From NCBI GenBank assembly GCA_029256725.1, contig JAQSXJ010000004.1, positions 26,890 through 90,889 on the forward strand: a stretch of DNA of 64,000 nt, given 5' to 3'. This document shows positions 44,390 to 53,726 of this stretch, in pieces. Position numbers and translations under genes: made by a program. The first letter of the stretch is position 1. Each line of letters begins with the position of its first letter. Below the pieces are notes generated by a model. That model worked only from the letters and a program-made list of their open reading frames with translations. It ran no database searches and was not told the origin of the DNA. The stretch comes from Anaerocolumna sp. GTDB taxonomy: Bacteria; Bacillota; Clostridia; Lachnospirales; Lachnospiraceae.

Positions 44390-45093
44390 GGCTGATTATC
44401 TCCTTTGTAGTATTTTTTATAAACTGTAAGTACGAGAAGTATTAAAACCATGGAAGGAATGATAAAGTTCTTTGCTCCAAATATGAGCAGACAAATAATA
44501 GAGCAGATAACACCGGACACGGCTGAAAAGTGGTTCTTTCCTTCCAGCCACTGTTCAATAAAGATCACTACGAACAAAGCTGTTAATACAAAATCAAGGC
44601 CTTTGGTTTCAAACTGTATCACACTGCCAAGTAAACCGCCCAGAACCGAAGCGCATACCCAGTAGAAGTAATCCAGAAAGGAAATAAAGAAATAAAAGGA
44701 AGCTCTATCCACTCCTTCCGGCGGTTCCTTGCTGTTGACTACGGAAAAAGTCTCATCGCAGAGCACATAAATAAGAAAAGGCTTGATTTTTCCGATACCT
44801 TTATATTTCTCCAGCATAGAAAGACCGTAAAATAAATGTCTGGCATTAACCATCAGTGCTATATAAAGAGCCTGAAAGGGCTGAAATGGACTGGTTAACA
44901 GAGTAATTGCGACAAACTGCATACTGCCGCAGAATGCAATAGAACTCATAAGAAAAGACCATAAAGGACCGTAACCGCTGGTACTCATAAGCAAACCGTA
45001 GGCAAAGCCCAGAAATGCAAAACCTGTAAGGATAGGCAGAGTACAAGGGAAAGCCGCAAGAAAGGCATCTCGGTATTTGTGTTGCTTCTTCAA
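44380..45093 (-). CDS. azlC: Branched-chain amino acid export subunit AzlC
   Basis: 237 residues from a TTG at 45093, which lies seven bases after AGGAGG; upstream in-frame codons to 45150 have no ribosome binding site. AzlC motifs: AFPCTLPILTGFAFLGFAYG, SSIAFCGSMQFVAITLL and NARHLFYGLSML. About seven to eight transmembrane segments. Forms a two-subunit exporter with AzlD. Confidence 0.9.
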   Translation of the reverse strand: MKKQHKYRDAFLAAFPCTLPILTGFAFLGFAYGLLMSTSGYGPLWSFLMSSIAFCGSMQFVAITLLTSPFQPFQALYIALMVNARHLFYGLSMLEKYKGIGKIKPFLIYVLCDETFSVVNSKEPPEGVDRASFYFFISFLDYFYWVCASVLGGLLGSVIQFETKGLDFVLTALFVVIFIEQWLEGKNHFSAVSGVICSIICLLIFGAKNFIIPSMVLILLVLTVYKKYYKGDNQPCT

Positions 45094-45307
45094 GTCAGAA
45101 CCTCCTAAAGTTGATTTAGCACAGCAATAGGATAAAGTATTGCATTGCACTGTATGTAATTCTAAAATTGTTTTTAGTATTTGTCAACCGCAGTTAGTGT
45201 GAAATATTTTTATGTCAGAAGTATTGGTCTTGGGTATATACTCCTCTAATGGAGTCGTGTTAATCCAACCTCAACAAACGGTTAAAAAGGCGATAAGTTA
45301 GGATAAA

Positions 45308-45363
45308 ATGCCTTCACTTAAGCAGAACAATTAATAATGTTTTGTTCTATCAAGTGAAAGCAT
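45308..45363. repeat. Long imperfect hairpin
   Basis: ATGC, TTCACTT and AGAACAA pair in order with TTGTTCT, AAGTGAA and GCAT, separated by small bulges. It lies alone between the azlC promoter region and the 3' end of the DUF4317 gene. It may be a terminator-like or small-RNA structure; no T tract. Confidence 0.5.
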
Positions 45364-45415
45364 ATCCGTGAATAAGCAGTTTTGGTTAATCCGAATAAAT
45401 TAATGAACGATATAT

Positions 45416-46702
45416 CTATATTTCCATAACACCATTAACTTTAGCGTGTTCATCATTATCCATAGGTATGATAATACATTTTCTGCCATCAATGGTTTGG
45501 TAAGTTATCTGGTCAACTTTATCTTCCTTAACTTGAAGAAGAACAGCATAGTCCTGGTTATTGTCTGGCTCTTCAGCAGATGGAGAGTCAGAGGTTTCAT
45601 CAAAATCCCAGGAGACAGTCGGTATGGGAGCTTTTGTTGCTTCTTCCAGTTTTCCCTGTAACACCTGTATTTGCTCTACCAGTGCCTTATTTGTTTTATT
45701 CTTCTCATTTTCAGTTAAGATTTTCTTATCAAGGAGATATTCTACAGCAGGAGGTTCTTCGTTGAAGGTTTCTTCGTAGGAGAGCTGAATTTTCTGCGTA
45801 ATATCCTCAGATAAACCGCTTTCTGTAAGGATTTCCTGTACAGACTCACTGGTCAGTAAGACCGGCTCGTCCGGTTCTTCTGCTGTAGCTGCCTGCTCCT
45901 CTGCTATCATACTAAGACTTTCCTGAATCTCACTAATAACCTTGTTTGTTTGTTCTGAATCATTGATGGCATTCTTTATAATAGAATGGAAGGTATTTTT
46001 TTGTTCTGCAGCCGTTGCTTTTGCCGGACATCCTAACACCAGTTCTGCCAGCTCTCTGTGCGGTTCCAGAGGATTTTTGGTATAAAACATAGCGGAATGG
46101 ATATCTGTACTGCGCTCTGTAAAAGCCGGGAAGATAAAACCTGTCTCAGGTACGGTGACAATCCAGTCTCTGTTACGGGAACCGATCTTATTCGTATCTT
46201 CCAGGTAACCAAGGCCTGGTTTTGATAAAGTGACAGGACAGATAGCACATAACAAATATTCATAAACTTCTTCTGATTCATCGAGTTTTGCCTGATCGGA
46301 TGTCTTTGTCATAATATCATAAGCATCGTGAAAGACTAAAATCAGATAATTTCCGGAATATTCATAGCTGTCAATAACAAGCTGGTAGAAGGTATTAAGC
46401 AGGCCTTCATTTTTCAGCTTACTCTCTCTTAAGCCCATAAGAAATTGCTGTTTGCCGTTTTGCTCCTCTTCGGTTAATGGAAAATTTAATTCAAGCAGGT
46501 TATTTCCAACGGAACCGGACAGAACTTTTTTGGCAAGTTCTAAATATTTATAAAATTCTTCTTCCTCCAAATTTAAAAAGGTCTCCTGAAAGTTGACCAG
46601 AATTTCTTTTTCTGAATTGACATAACAGCCACACATCTTTGTAAAGGTACATCCAGTCTTTTTGAGTCGATTTTTTAACTCTAATGTATCTTTCTTATTC
46701 AT
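45416..46702 (-). CDS. DUF4317 family protein
   Basis: 428 residues, soluble, acidic. Starts MNKKDTLELKNRLKKTGCTF and contains KMCGCYVNSEKEI, FHDAYDIM and ICPVTLSKPGLGY, the features I know from DUF4317, a Lachnospiraceae/clostridial family without known function. The C-terminal ~150 residues are helical and low complexity. A single gene. Confidence 0.85.
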   Translation of the reverse strand: MNKKDTLELKNRLKKTGCTFTKMCGCYVNSEKEILVNFQETFLNLEEEEFYKYLELAKKVLSGSVGNNLLELNFPLTEEEQNGKQQFLMGLRESKLKNEGLLNTFYQLVIDSYEYSGNYLILVFHDAYDIMTKTSDQAKLDESEEVYEYLLCAICPVTLSKPGLGYLEDTNKIGSRNRDWIVTVPETGFIFPAFTERSTDIHSAMFYTKNPLEPHRELAELVLGCPAKATAAEQKNTFHSIIKNAINDSEQTNKVISEIQESLSMIAEEQAATAEEPDEPVLLTSESVQEILTESGLSEDITQKIQLSYEETFNEEPPAVEYLLDKKILTENEKNKTNKALVEQIQVLQGKLEEATKAPIPTVSWDFDETSDSPSAEEPDNNQDYAVLLQVKEDKVDQITYQTIDGRKCIIIPMDNDEHAKVNGVMEI

Positions 46703-47114
46703 AATTTACCCCCATTGCATCCACTTCTTATGGCAGCCTTTCATTTTCAAAATTTCTGTAATAGACGCTGCAGTTTTCTATTCTGCAACGCATCAAGTCT
46801 CTTAATTATAAGACAAAACCAAAAATAAATCAAAGAGTGGAATTAAAATTTTATAATTATTTTCTTTACGAATTCATGGTTGGTAGATTTTTCAATATTC
46901 ATAGAACTTTAAAATGGTAACGTTACTCTAATGAGTAAAGTTCGTTCATTATAATTAGCATATATAGAAGGGAAAATATTGTAACTAGATAATTTATTTC
47001 TGAAAGTGCAGAACTAAAAATTGATATAATACAGGACAAAGCTTTAAGTATGTTAATTATAACTAAAAAAGTAAGAAAAAATTCCTATATTTATACAAAA
47101 TAACGATAAAGTAC

Positions 47115-47153
47115 TTGCATATAAAAATAAGCCATGATAATATAAAATCATGG
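47115..47153 (+). promoter_or_regulatory. Promoter with operator-like palindrome
   Basis: TTGCAT (47115-47120), a 17-bp spacer and TAATAT (47138-47143). A palindrome CCATGAT-(8)-ATCATGG (47132-47153) covers the -10 box. The transcript would carry the regulator remnant, a hairpin (AATAACTGT..ACAGTTATT, 47318-47343) and the glucanase gene. The gap from 46703 to 47114 shows nothing else. Confidence 0.55.
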
Positions 47154-47163
47154 AGTAAGGATT

Positions 47164-47316
47164 AAGTTTATAAGGTTTAACGTTAAACTATCCTCTCTGT
47201 GCGGCCTGGAATTCCAAAAATATATTGAGACTGGTAAAAATTATGAGAGCTCTTTAACAAAATTGAAGAAAGGAGGGTATGTAGAAGCTAAGAAGTTCAA
47301 AGGTTTTAAAGGATAG
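47164..47316 (+). pseudogene. Remnant of a winged-helix (ArsR/HTH_34-like) regulator
   Basis: A 50-codon open frame without start codon ends YESSLTKLKKGGYVEAKKFK. This matches the helix-3/wing pattern of HTH_34 regulators (typically SSHLKKLEEAGYVEVKK with a GR..P wing). The N-terminal part is shortened and the C-terminus is missing. It lies between a promoter/operator and the glucanase gene, so it may mark a lost local regulator. Confidence 0.4.
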
Positions 47317-47397
47317 CAATAACTGTCTCCGGAAACAGTTATTACTGTCTTACATAATTACATGTGGGTTATTTTTGAATGATGTGGAGGGTAGCAA

Positions 47398-50300
47398 ATG
47401 AAGATGAACGGTAAAAAGAAACTGTTAAGGATTCTTATAGCATTAATATTAGTTATTAGCCAGATATTTGTCTATACGCCAGTTACGGATGTCAAAGCAG
47501 CAGGTACACCGGATCTTATTGTTACAGATATTAGCTGGACACCAGCCAGTCCTGTAGCAGGTAACAGTGTAGTCTTTTCTGCAACCATTAAGAATCAGGG
47601 AACAAGTGCAACACAGGCAGGTGTTATTAACGGTGTCAGTTTCTTTGTGGATGGAACTCAGGTAAGTTGGTCAGATACCAATACCGCTTCCATTCCGGCA
47701 GGAGGTTCTGTAACTGTAACAGCTAACAGCGGTCCTGCGGGAACTGCATCCTGGAATGCAACAACCGGTACTCATACCATTATGGCATGGGTGGATGATG
47801 TGAACCGGATAGCAGAAACCAACGAAGACAATAACCAATACAGCAAGAGTCTGAGCGTATCAGGAAATAATCAGGGAGGTGGAACACCGGATCTGGTAGT
47901 TACGGACATAACCTCCTCTCCTGCAACGCCCTTGTCTGGAAATGCAACAACTTTCAGTGCAGTGGTTAAGAACCAGGGAAATGGAGCAACACCTGCAGGA
48001 ACCATTATAGGAGTCAGTTTCTTTATTGATGGAACACAAGTTAGCTGGTCAGATAATACAACAACAGCTCTGGCAGCAGGTGCTTCTGTTACGGTAACAG
48101 CAAATGGCGGACCTTCTGGTACAGCTGCCTGGACAGCTGCAACGGGAAGTCATACAGTAATGGCCTTCGTTGACGATGTAAATAGAATTACAGAATCCAA
48201 TGAAGACAACAATAAGTACTCAGAGAATCTGGTAGTAACAACTTCACCTATGGCTGACCTGATCGTATCAGGATTAACCATAAGTCCGGCTTCACCTACA
48301 GCTGGTGATCCCTTAAGCTTTACGGCTACTGTGAAGAATCAGGGTACTGCAGCAGGTGCACCAGGAGTATTAACGATCAGCGTGGATGGAAATACTGTTT
48401 ATACTTCCTCCAATAATACAGCTGCATTGGGAATAGGAGCCACTACAGCCATATCAGGAACTCTGGCAGGGCTTAGTACAGGCAGCCATACCATTACAGC
48501 AACGATAGACAGTGCAGGAACTACGGCTGAGAGCAATGAAACGAACAACATTTACAGCACCAACCTTACAGTTAATCCAAAAGCTGGTATTGACTTTATT
48601 GTAACTGAAGTAAGCTGGTCACCTTCTTATGTGACGGTAGGCAACAAGGTTACTTTCAGTGCAGTAATAAAGAATCAGGGAACGGTAGCAGGAGCTGTTG
48701 GAACAGTTGCCTTTAAAGTGGACGGAACCCAGGTAGCAACAGCAAGCAGTACAACCTCAATTGCTGCAGGAGCAACAGTAACGGTTGCAGCTTCCGCCAC
48801 CTGGACTGCTACAAGCGGAGCACACGTTATTACAGCAGTAGCTGATAGTTTAACGGCGGTTACTGAAACAGATGAGACCAACAATAGTTTAAATGCCAAC
48901 CTTACTGTAGGCAGTGGCGGCAGAGGAGCGACTGTTCCTTATACCAGATATGAATCAGAAGATGGACAGACCGGAGGAGGAGCAATACTTCGAACTGCAC
49001 CGGACTTTAACTATGCGCTCATTGCTTCAGAAGCTTCTAATCAGGCTTATGCTGCACTGCCCTCCAATGGTTCTTATGTAGAGTGGACGATTAATCAAGG
49101 CGGAGCAGGTGTTAATATGCGATTTACCCTGCCGGATTCATCAAGTGGTATGGGCTTAAACGGTTCTCTTGACTGTTATGTCAATGGAAGCAAGGTTTCT
49201 ACCATTAATCTGTCTTCCTACTGGTCCTGGCAGTATTTTATCGGTGATCAGCCGGGAGATGCTCCCAACGGCGGGCAGGCAGCTTTCCGTTTTGATGAAA
49301 TCCATTGGACGCTTCCTACAGCATTAAAAGCAGGTGATAAACTGCGTATTCAGAAAACAAACGGTGACAGCCTGGAATACGGTGTTGACTTTGTGGAGGT
49401 TGAACCGATACCCTCTGCTATTTCACAGCCGGCTAATTCTTTGTCAGTAACCTCCTATGGAGCCGTAGCAAATGATGGTGTGGATGATTTAAGTGCCTTT
49501 AATGCCTGCGTTAGTGTAGCTGCAGCCCAAGGTAAGACTGTATATATCCCTGCGGGAACCTTCCATCTTGGAGGTATGTGGACAATTTCCGCACAGAATA
49601 TTACAATTACCGGTGCCGGAATGTGGCATACCAATCTGCAATTTACTTCACCTAATGCACAGAGTGGAGGAATCTCCTTCCGTATAACCGGAACAGTAGA
49701 TTTTGGTAATGTATATATTAATTCCATGCTGCGTTCAAGATATGGACAGAATGCTATTTACAAATGCTTTATGGATAACTTTGGAACCAATTCCAGAATA
49801 CATAATTTCTGGGAAGAGCACTTTGAAGCTGGCTTCTGGGTTGGAGATTATGCTCACACACCTGCCATTGCAGCAGATAACTTATTAATAGAGAATGGAA
49901 GAATAAGAAACAATCTTGCGGATGGAGTTAACTTCTGCCAGGGTACAAAGAATTCCACTGTTCGTGACTGCAATGTAAGAAACAACGGAGACGACGGGCT
50001 TGCCATGTGGCCGGACAACACCATGGGAGCACCTATGGAAGTTAACAATGCTTTCCTTTATAACACCATAGAGAATAACTGGAGAGCAGCAGCTATTGCT
50101 ATCTTTGGCGGCTCAGGACACAAAGCTCAATATAATTATATCAAAGATTGCTTTATGGGATCAGGAATTCGTCTGAATACCGTATTTCCAGGGTACCATT
50201 TTGAGAATAATACAGGAATCCTGTTCTCGGATACGACCATTATCAACTCCGGTACCAGCAAGGATTGCTACAGTGGCGAAAGAGGAGCAATTGACCTGGA

Positions 50301-50604
50301 GGCCTCCAATACAAGTATTAAGAATGTGACGTTTGAGAATATTGATATTATCAACAGCCAGAGAGATGCCATCCAGATGGGATACGGCGGTGGCTTTGAA
50401 AATATTGTATTCAAGAATATCAATATTAATGGAACGGGTAAAGATGCAATCACTACCTCAAGATTCTCAGCACCACATTTAGGAACCGCAATCTATACCT
50501 ATACCTCAAATGGTTCGGCAACTTTTATCAATCTTACTACCAGTAATATTGAAGCACCTGAAAAGTACCTTATCATGAATGGATTTAATGTGGTTTTTCA
50601 ATAA
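47398..50604 (+). CDS. Secreted GH87-type alpha-1,3-glucanase with CARDB repeats
   Basis: 1068 residues. Signal peptide (1-35). Four CARDB-type immunoglobulin repeats follow at about 38-155, 162-278, 283-390 and 395-502 (each PDLIVTDI..NEDNN-like). A galactose-binding-like carbohydrate module spans about 510-665 (RYESEDGQTGG), and a right-handed beta-helix 680-1068. The helix matches GH87 mycodextranase/mutanase: D842 in LADGVNF and D865-D866 in NNGDDGLAMW have the spacing I recall for GH87 catalytic acids. It should cut alpha-1,3-glucan outside the cell. No cell-wall anchor or dockerin. The ribosome binding site is TGGAGGGTAGCAA. Confidence 0.85.
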   Translation: MKMNGKKKLLRILIALILVISQIFVYTPVTDVKAAGTPDLIVTDISWTPASPVAGNSVVFSATIKNQGTSATQAGVINGVSFFVDGTQVSWSDTNTASIPAGGSVTVTANSGPAGTASWNATTGTHTIMAWVDDVNRIAETNEDNNQYSKSLSVSGNNQGGGTPDLVVTDITSSPATPLSGNATTFSAVVKNQGNGATPAGTIIGVSFFIDGTQVSWSDNTTTALAAGASVTVTANGGPSGTAAWTAATGSHTVMAFVDDVNRITESNEDNNKYSENLVVTTSPMADLIVSGLTISPASPTAGDPLSFTATVKNQGTAAGAPGVLTISVDGNTVYTSSNNTAALGIGATTAISGTLAGLSTGSHTITATIDSAGTTAESNETNNIYSTNLTVNPKAGIDFIVTEVSWSPSYVTVGNKVTFSAVIKNQGTVAGAVGTVAFKVDGTQVATASSTTSIAAGATVTVAASATWTATSGAHVITAVADSLTAVTETDETNNSLNANLTVGSGGRGATVPYTRYESEDGQTGGGAILRTAPDFNYALIASEASNQAYAALPSNGSYVEWTINQGGAGVNMRFTLPDSSSGMGLNGSLDCYVNGSKVSTINLSSYWSWQYFIGDQPGDAPNGGQAAFRFDEIHWTLPTALKAGDKLRIQKTNGDSLEYGVDFVEVEPIPSAISQPANSLSVTSYGAVANDGVDDLSAFNACVSVAAAQGKTVYIPAGTFHLGGMWTISAQNITITGAGMWHTNLQFTSPNAQSGGISFRITGTVDFGNVYINSMLRSRYGQNAIYKCFMDNFGTNSRIHNFWEEHFEAGFWVGDYAHTPAIAADNLLIENGRIRNNLADGVNFCQGTKNSTVRDCNVRNNGDDGLAMWPDNTMGAPMEVNNAFLYNTIENNWRAAAIAIFGGSGHKAQYNYIKDCFMGSGIRLNTVFPGYHFENNTGILFSDTTIINSGTSKDCYSGERGAIDLEASNTSIKNVTFENIDIINSQRDAIQMGYGGGFENIVFKNININGTGKDAITTSRFSAPHLGTAIYTYTSNGSATFINLTTSNIEAPEKYLIMNGFNVVFQ

Positions 50605-50640
50605 AAATAAGTTTGGTTTAAATTGAAGCTACATACGATA

Positions 50641-50670
50641 AAGAGCAGATCTCAGGATCTGCTCTTTTTA
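50641..50670 (+). terminator. Rho-independent terminator
   Basis: AAGAGCAGATC-tcag-GATCTGCTCTT followed by TTTAT, 37 bases after the glucanase stop. Confidence 0.85.
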
Positions 50671-50924
50671 TCAGCATTCATTATAAGTTCTTTTTCTAAG
50701 ACATCGGCAAAGTTCTGAAGATATTTTCCCAGAGTTTCACACCATTGTAAGACAGGCTCTTCGCTTTTATATTTATAAGGATTATTTCGGATAGAGATAA
50801 CTTTCTCCATTACATGAGCATCGGGAACCAATTCATCCTTCAGTGCACATTTGTAGTTAGATATTATTTCGTAAGGAAGGTTTCGTACTATAAGGAAACA
50901 AATTGATTTTATAAAATTTAGTGT
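50652..50924 (-). pseudogene. Protein-like open frame without start (unknown)
   Basis: A minus-strand frame of about 90 codons reads like protein (VRNLPYEIISNYKCALKDEL, then MEKVISIRNNPYKYKSEEP) but has no start with a ribosome binding site upstream and ends within the terminator hairpin. I cannot assign a family. It may be the C-terminal remnant of a lost gene, or a short protein starting at the internal ATG. Confidence 0.35.
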
Positions 50925-50930
50925 TATAAT
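50903..50930 (+). promoter_or_regulatory. Probable promoter of the dioxygenase gene
   Basis: TTGATT (50903-50908), a 16-bp spacer and TATAAT (50925-50930), about 140 bases before the start codon at 51072. Confidence 0.5.
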
Positions 50931-51071
50931 AGATATATTACAGCTAGATAAAACAAAAAGATTTAATAAATAAATAACCTTGATCCAGCGAAGTTATCAC
51001 GAAGTGTTAAGATCACGAATGTATAAATAATTAAGTACTACAAAGTATAAATATATAAAGGAGGGAATCGG

Positions 51072-51854
51072 ATGAAAGCAACAAAGAAAATGCCGGTATT
51101 ATTTGTAGGTCACGGTTCACCTATGAATGCCATTGAAGATAACAAATTTACAAGAGGCTGGGAGGCAATTGCAGGAAAGATTCCTACGCCCAAAGCTATA
51201 TTATCCGTGTCAGCCCATTGGTATGTGCCGGGTACTGCAGTCCTAACAGAACATAACCCCAGGCAGATCTATGATATGTATGGTTTTCCACAGGAATTAT
51301 ATGATTTGAAATATGAGGCTTCAGGTTCACCGGAATTCGCAGCTAAAGTCTTGGAGTTGCTGGAGGGAGAGGCTGTGGCAGATAACAGTTGGGGACTGGA
51401 TCATGGAACCTGGGCTGTGTTATGTAAGATGTATCCCGCAGCGGACATTCCTATTTTTCAGTTAAGCATTAACAGCAAAAAGGAAGCCGCCTACCATTTT
51501 GAACTGGGCAGAAAGCTAAGCGCCCTAAGAGAACAGGGAGTACTTATTATGGGAAGTGGAAATGTAGTTCACCACCTTGGTCGGATTAACTGGGAGATGG
51601 AGGAGCAGGGATTTCCTTACGCAGAAGAGTTCGATGGCTATATTAAGGATTGTATTCTTAGCAAGGATTATGACGGAGTAATTGATTATAGAAGATCCAA
51701 GGCAGCCGCGATGGCATTTCCTACACCGGATCATTTCTACCCTCTGTTATATACTTTGGGAGCTTCTTCTGAGGAAGATTCAGCAGAAGTCTTTAATGAT
51801 TCCTGCGTGTTAGGTTCTTTATCCATGACCAGCTATCTGCTTCAGGAAAATTAA
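51072..51854 (+). CDS. ygiD: Class III extradiol dioxygenase, DODA/YgiD type
   Basis: 260 residues, start after AAAGGAGGGAATCG. Family motifs: VLFVGHGSPMNAI (metal His), SVSAHWY (His), MYGFPQELY, DHGTWAVL (His) and MGSGNVVHHLG. YgiD-like proteins are Zn or Fe enzymes acting on DOPA-like catechols in vitro; the physiological substrate in anaerobes is unclear, since O2 would be needed. A single gene. Confidence 0.9.
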   Translation: MKATKKMPVLFVGHGSPMNAIEDNKFTRGWEAIAGKIPTPKAILSVSAHWYVPGTAVLTEHNPRQIYDMYGFPQELYDLKYEASGSPEFAAKVLELLEGEAVADNSWGLDHGTWAVLCKMYPAADIPIFQLSINSKKEAAYHFELGRKLSALREQGVLIMGSGNVVHHLGRINWEMEEQGFPYAEEFDGYIKDCILSKDYDGVIDYRRSKAAAMAFPTPDHFYPLLYTLGASSEEDSAEVFNDSCVLGSLSMTSYLLQEN

Positions 51855-51999
51855 CAAATATTATGAAAAAGGTCTCTAAAATACCTGTTTCATCCGATAC
51901 AGTATATACAGTTGTTGGTTTTTAAAACAACATGGAGTGTGTTTGAGCAATTTATAGAAACGCAGTCTGTTATGTACAGTATAGAAACAGGGTGGAGAT

Positions 52000-52365
52000 A
52001 TGATTGTAGACATTGAAATAAAGATTGCAGATGATAACGGAATTACCTTAAAGCATTACGTGAAACGTATGGAGGATATTAAGGACGGAACCATACGCTT
52101 GGAGGATATCACCGGAACGGGCACATCCTTTAAGGAATTATTAGACCGTTATCTGTCCCAAAGCGGCAGAAAGGTACGTGAGAAGCTTTTTCCTTCTGCC
52201 AGACTGTATAATGAGAACTTACGAACAGCGGTCAATATAAAACTACTGGAAGGAAGGAATCGGGAATTGATTCATCAAACACCTGCCCAGGCTGTACAGA
52301 AATATGAAGCCAGTTTTCATACGCTGGAAGAAGAGTCATTTCAAAACAACAATGAAACATTATAA
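52000..52365 (+). CDS. Hypothetical protein
   Basis: 121 residues, soluble and charged, beginning MIVDIEIKIADDNGITLKHY. I do not recognise it. The N-terminal half suggests beta strands, the C-terminal half helices. GGTGGAG lies just before the ATG. A terminator follows, consistent with a real monocistronic gene. Confidence 0.6.
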   Translation: MIVDIEIKIADDNGITLKHYVKRMEDIKDGTIRLEDITGTGTSFKELLDRYLSQSGRKVREKLFPSARLYNENLRTAVNIKLLEGRNRELIHQTPAQAVQKYEASFHTLEEESFQNNNETL

Positions 52366-52376
52366 ATACAAAAACT

Positions 52377-52416
52377 AATTGCGATATCTGTAGTCATACA
52401 GTATCGCAATTTCTAT
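52377..52416 (+). terminator. Rho-independent terminator
   Basis: AATTGCGATA..CTGT pairs with ACAG..TATCGCAATT, then TTCTATT, directly after the hypothetical gene. Confidence 0.75.
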
Positions 52417-52619
52417 TAAAACATATAAGAGGTTATCTGTTATAATAACGGTATAAAATCCATTTATTGCACCGATTTGACTGATATCTTTGAGGTAGGT
52501 TTTTGATGAAATATTGAGTTCACTATATATCTATGAGCCCAAAGCTATGCTTTTACCTATGCAAAGTGAAATCAACAATGCAAACAGTATTCAAACACGC
52601 CCTAGAAATGGAGGTAAGA

Positions 52620-53036
52620 ATGTCTGAAAAAGATAAGTCTATTGAAAAGATAAAGAAATATATTGATGATAATTTATATGAAGAATTGGAACTTGAAAAG
52701 CTGGCTCAGCAAGCCGGTTATTCCAAATATCATCTGGAGAGGCTTTTTACGAAAAATTATGGCAGCACTCTTTCGAAATATATTCGGGAAGAGCGCTTAA
52801 AAGATGCAGCAGCCAGACTGATATTTACGAATACTCCAATCCTTGAGATAGCTTTGGAGGCCTGTTACGAGTCACAGCAGGCATTTACCCTGGCTTTTAA
52901 ACGACTTTACCAGGTACCCCCGGGTGTATACAGAGGTATAGTGAAACAGGAAGCTTACAGGCTTAAGGCAGTAACTGGACAGAAGGGTAAGTGGTTAATG
53001 ACAAATAATTATTGGAAAGGTAGGGCTGCGGCATGA
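52620..53036 (+). CDS. AraC-family regulator (DNA-binding domain only)
   Basis: 138 residues from the ATG at 52620 behind TGGAGGTAAGA; 29 upstream in-frame codons lack a ribosome binding site. Two helix-turn-helix motifs: [19 protein letters not shown] and [20 protein letters not shown] with the PPGVYR end, as in MarA/SoxS-size proteins. No ligand domain. Its TGA overlaps the ATG of the clpP gene that follows (ATGA), so the two proteins are coexpressed. Confidence 0.9.
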   Translation: MSEKDKSIEKIKKYIDDNLYEELELEKLAQQAGYSKYHLERLFTKNYGSTLSKYIREERLKDAAARLIFTNTPILEIALEACYESQQAFTLAFKRLYQVPPGVYRGIVKQEAYRLKAVTGQKGKWLMTNNYWKGRAAA

Positions 53037-53614
53037 GTTTAGTTCCATATGTAGTTGAACAGACATCCAGAGGCGAGAGAAGCTATGATATTTATTCCAG
53101 GTTGTTAAAGGATAGAATTATATTTTTAAATGAAGAGGTAACAGATGTATCTGCAAGCGTGATTGTAGCACAGCTGCTATTTTTAGAAGCGGAGGATTCC
53201 AGTAAAGATATACATCTTTATATCAATTCTCCCGGCGGTTCCGTCACAGCTGGTTTTGCAATTTATGACACTATGAATTTTATTAAATGCGATGTGTCAA
53301 CCATATGTATCGGTATGGCAGCCAGTATGGGCGCCTTCCTACTCTCAGGTGGAACCAAAGGAAAACGCTTTGCCCTTCCCAATGCTGATATTATGATACA
53401 TCAACCTTCCGGCGGTGGTAACGGTACTGCCAGTGACATAAGGATTATCAGTGAACATATTCAGAAGAATAAAAAGCGTTTAAATGAGATACTTGCAAAA
53501 AACACTGGGCAGACTGCTGAGGTTATAGAAAGAGATACAGAAAGAGATAACTTTATGACCGCAGAAGAAGGCAAAGCTTACGGTCTCATTGATGAAATAT
53601 TGGTGAAAAGATAA
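53033..53614 (+). CDS. clpP: ClpP-family serine protease (paralogue)
   Basis: 193 residues, usual ClpP length. The full catalytic triad is visible: S98 in [10 protein letters not shown]123 in IMIHQP and D172 in [13 protein letters not shown] and handle helix residues are conserved. ClpP forms a two-ring tetradecamer with an AAA+ unfoldase to degrade proteins. Here it is not next to clpX or tig but overlaps an AraC regulator gene, so it is probably a second, conditionally expressed copy (inference). Confidence 0.93.
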   Translation: MSLVPYVVEQTSRGERSYDIYSRLLKDRIIFLNEEVTDVSASVIVAQLLFLEAEDSSKDIHLYINSPGGSVTAGFAIYDTMNFIKCDVSTICIGMAASMGAFLLSGGTKGKRFALPNADIMIHQPSGGGNGTASDIRIISEHIQKNKKRLNEILAKNTGQTAEVIERDTERDNFMTAEEGKAYGLIDEILVKR

Positions 53615-53629
53615 AACACATCTAAGTTT

Positions 53630-53676
53630 TATTGCATCGTCCACAAATTAACTATTATAAGCTGGACGATGCAATA
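53630..53676. terminator. Bidirectional terminator
   Basis: TATTGCATCGTCCA pairs perfectly with TGGACGATGCAATA between the convergent clpP and DMT transporter genes. Confidence 0.75.
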
Positions 53677-53726
53677 GTTCAATGGTTATCTGGAAGCCGC
53701 CTTCATAAATCTCATGCCTCGTTAGT

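Noticed and set aside
46917-46926. Palindrome GTAACGTTAC resembling the hcp operator half-sites
   Set aside because: Spacing differs (no central ATAT), and it is far from any start codon; probably chance.
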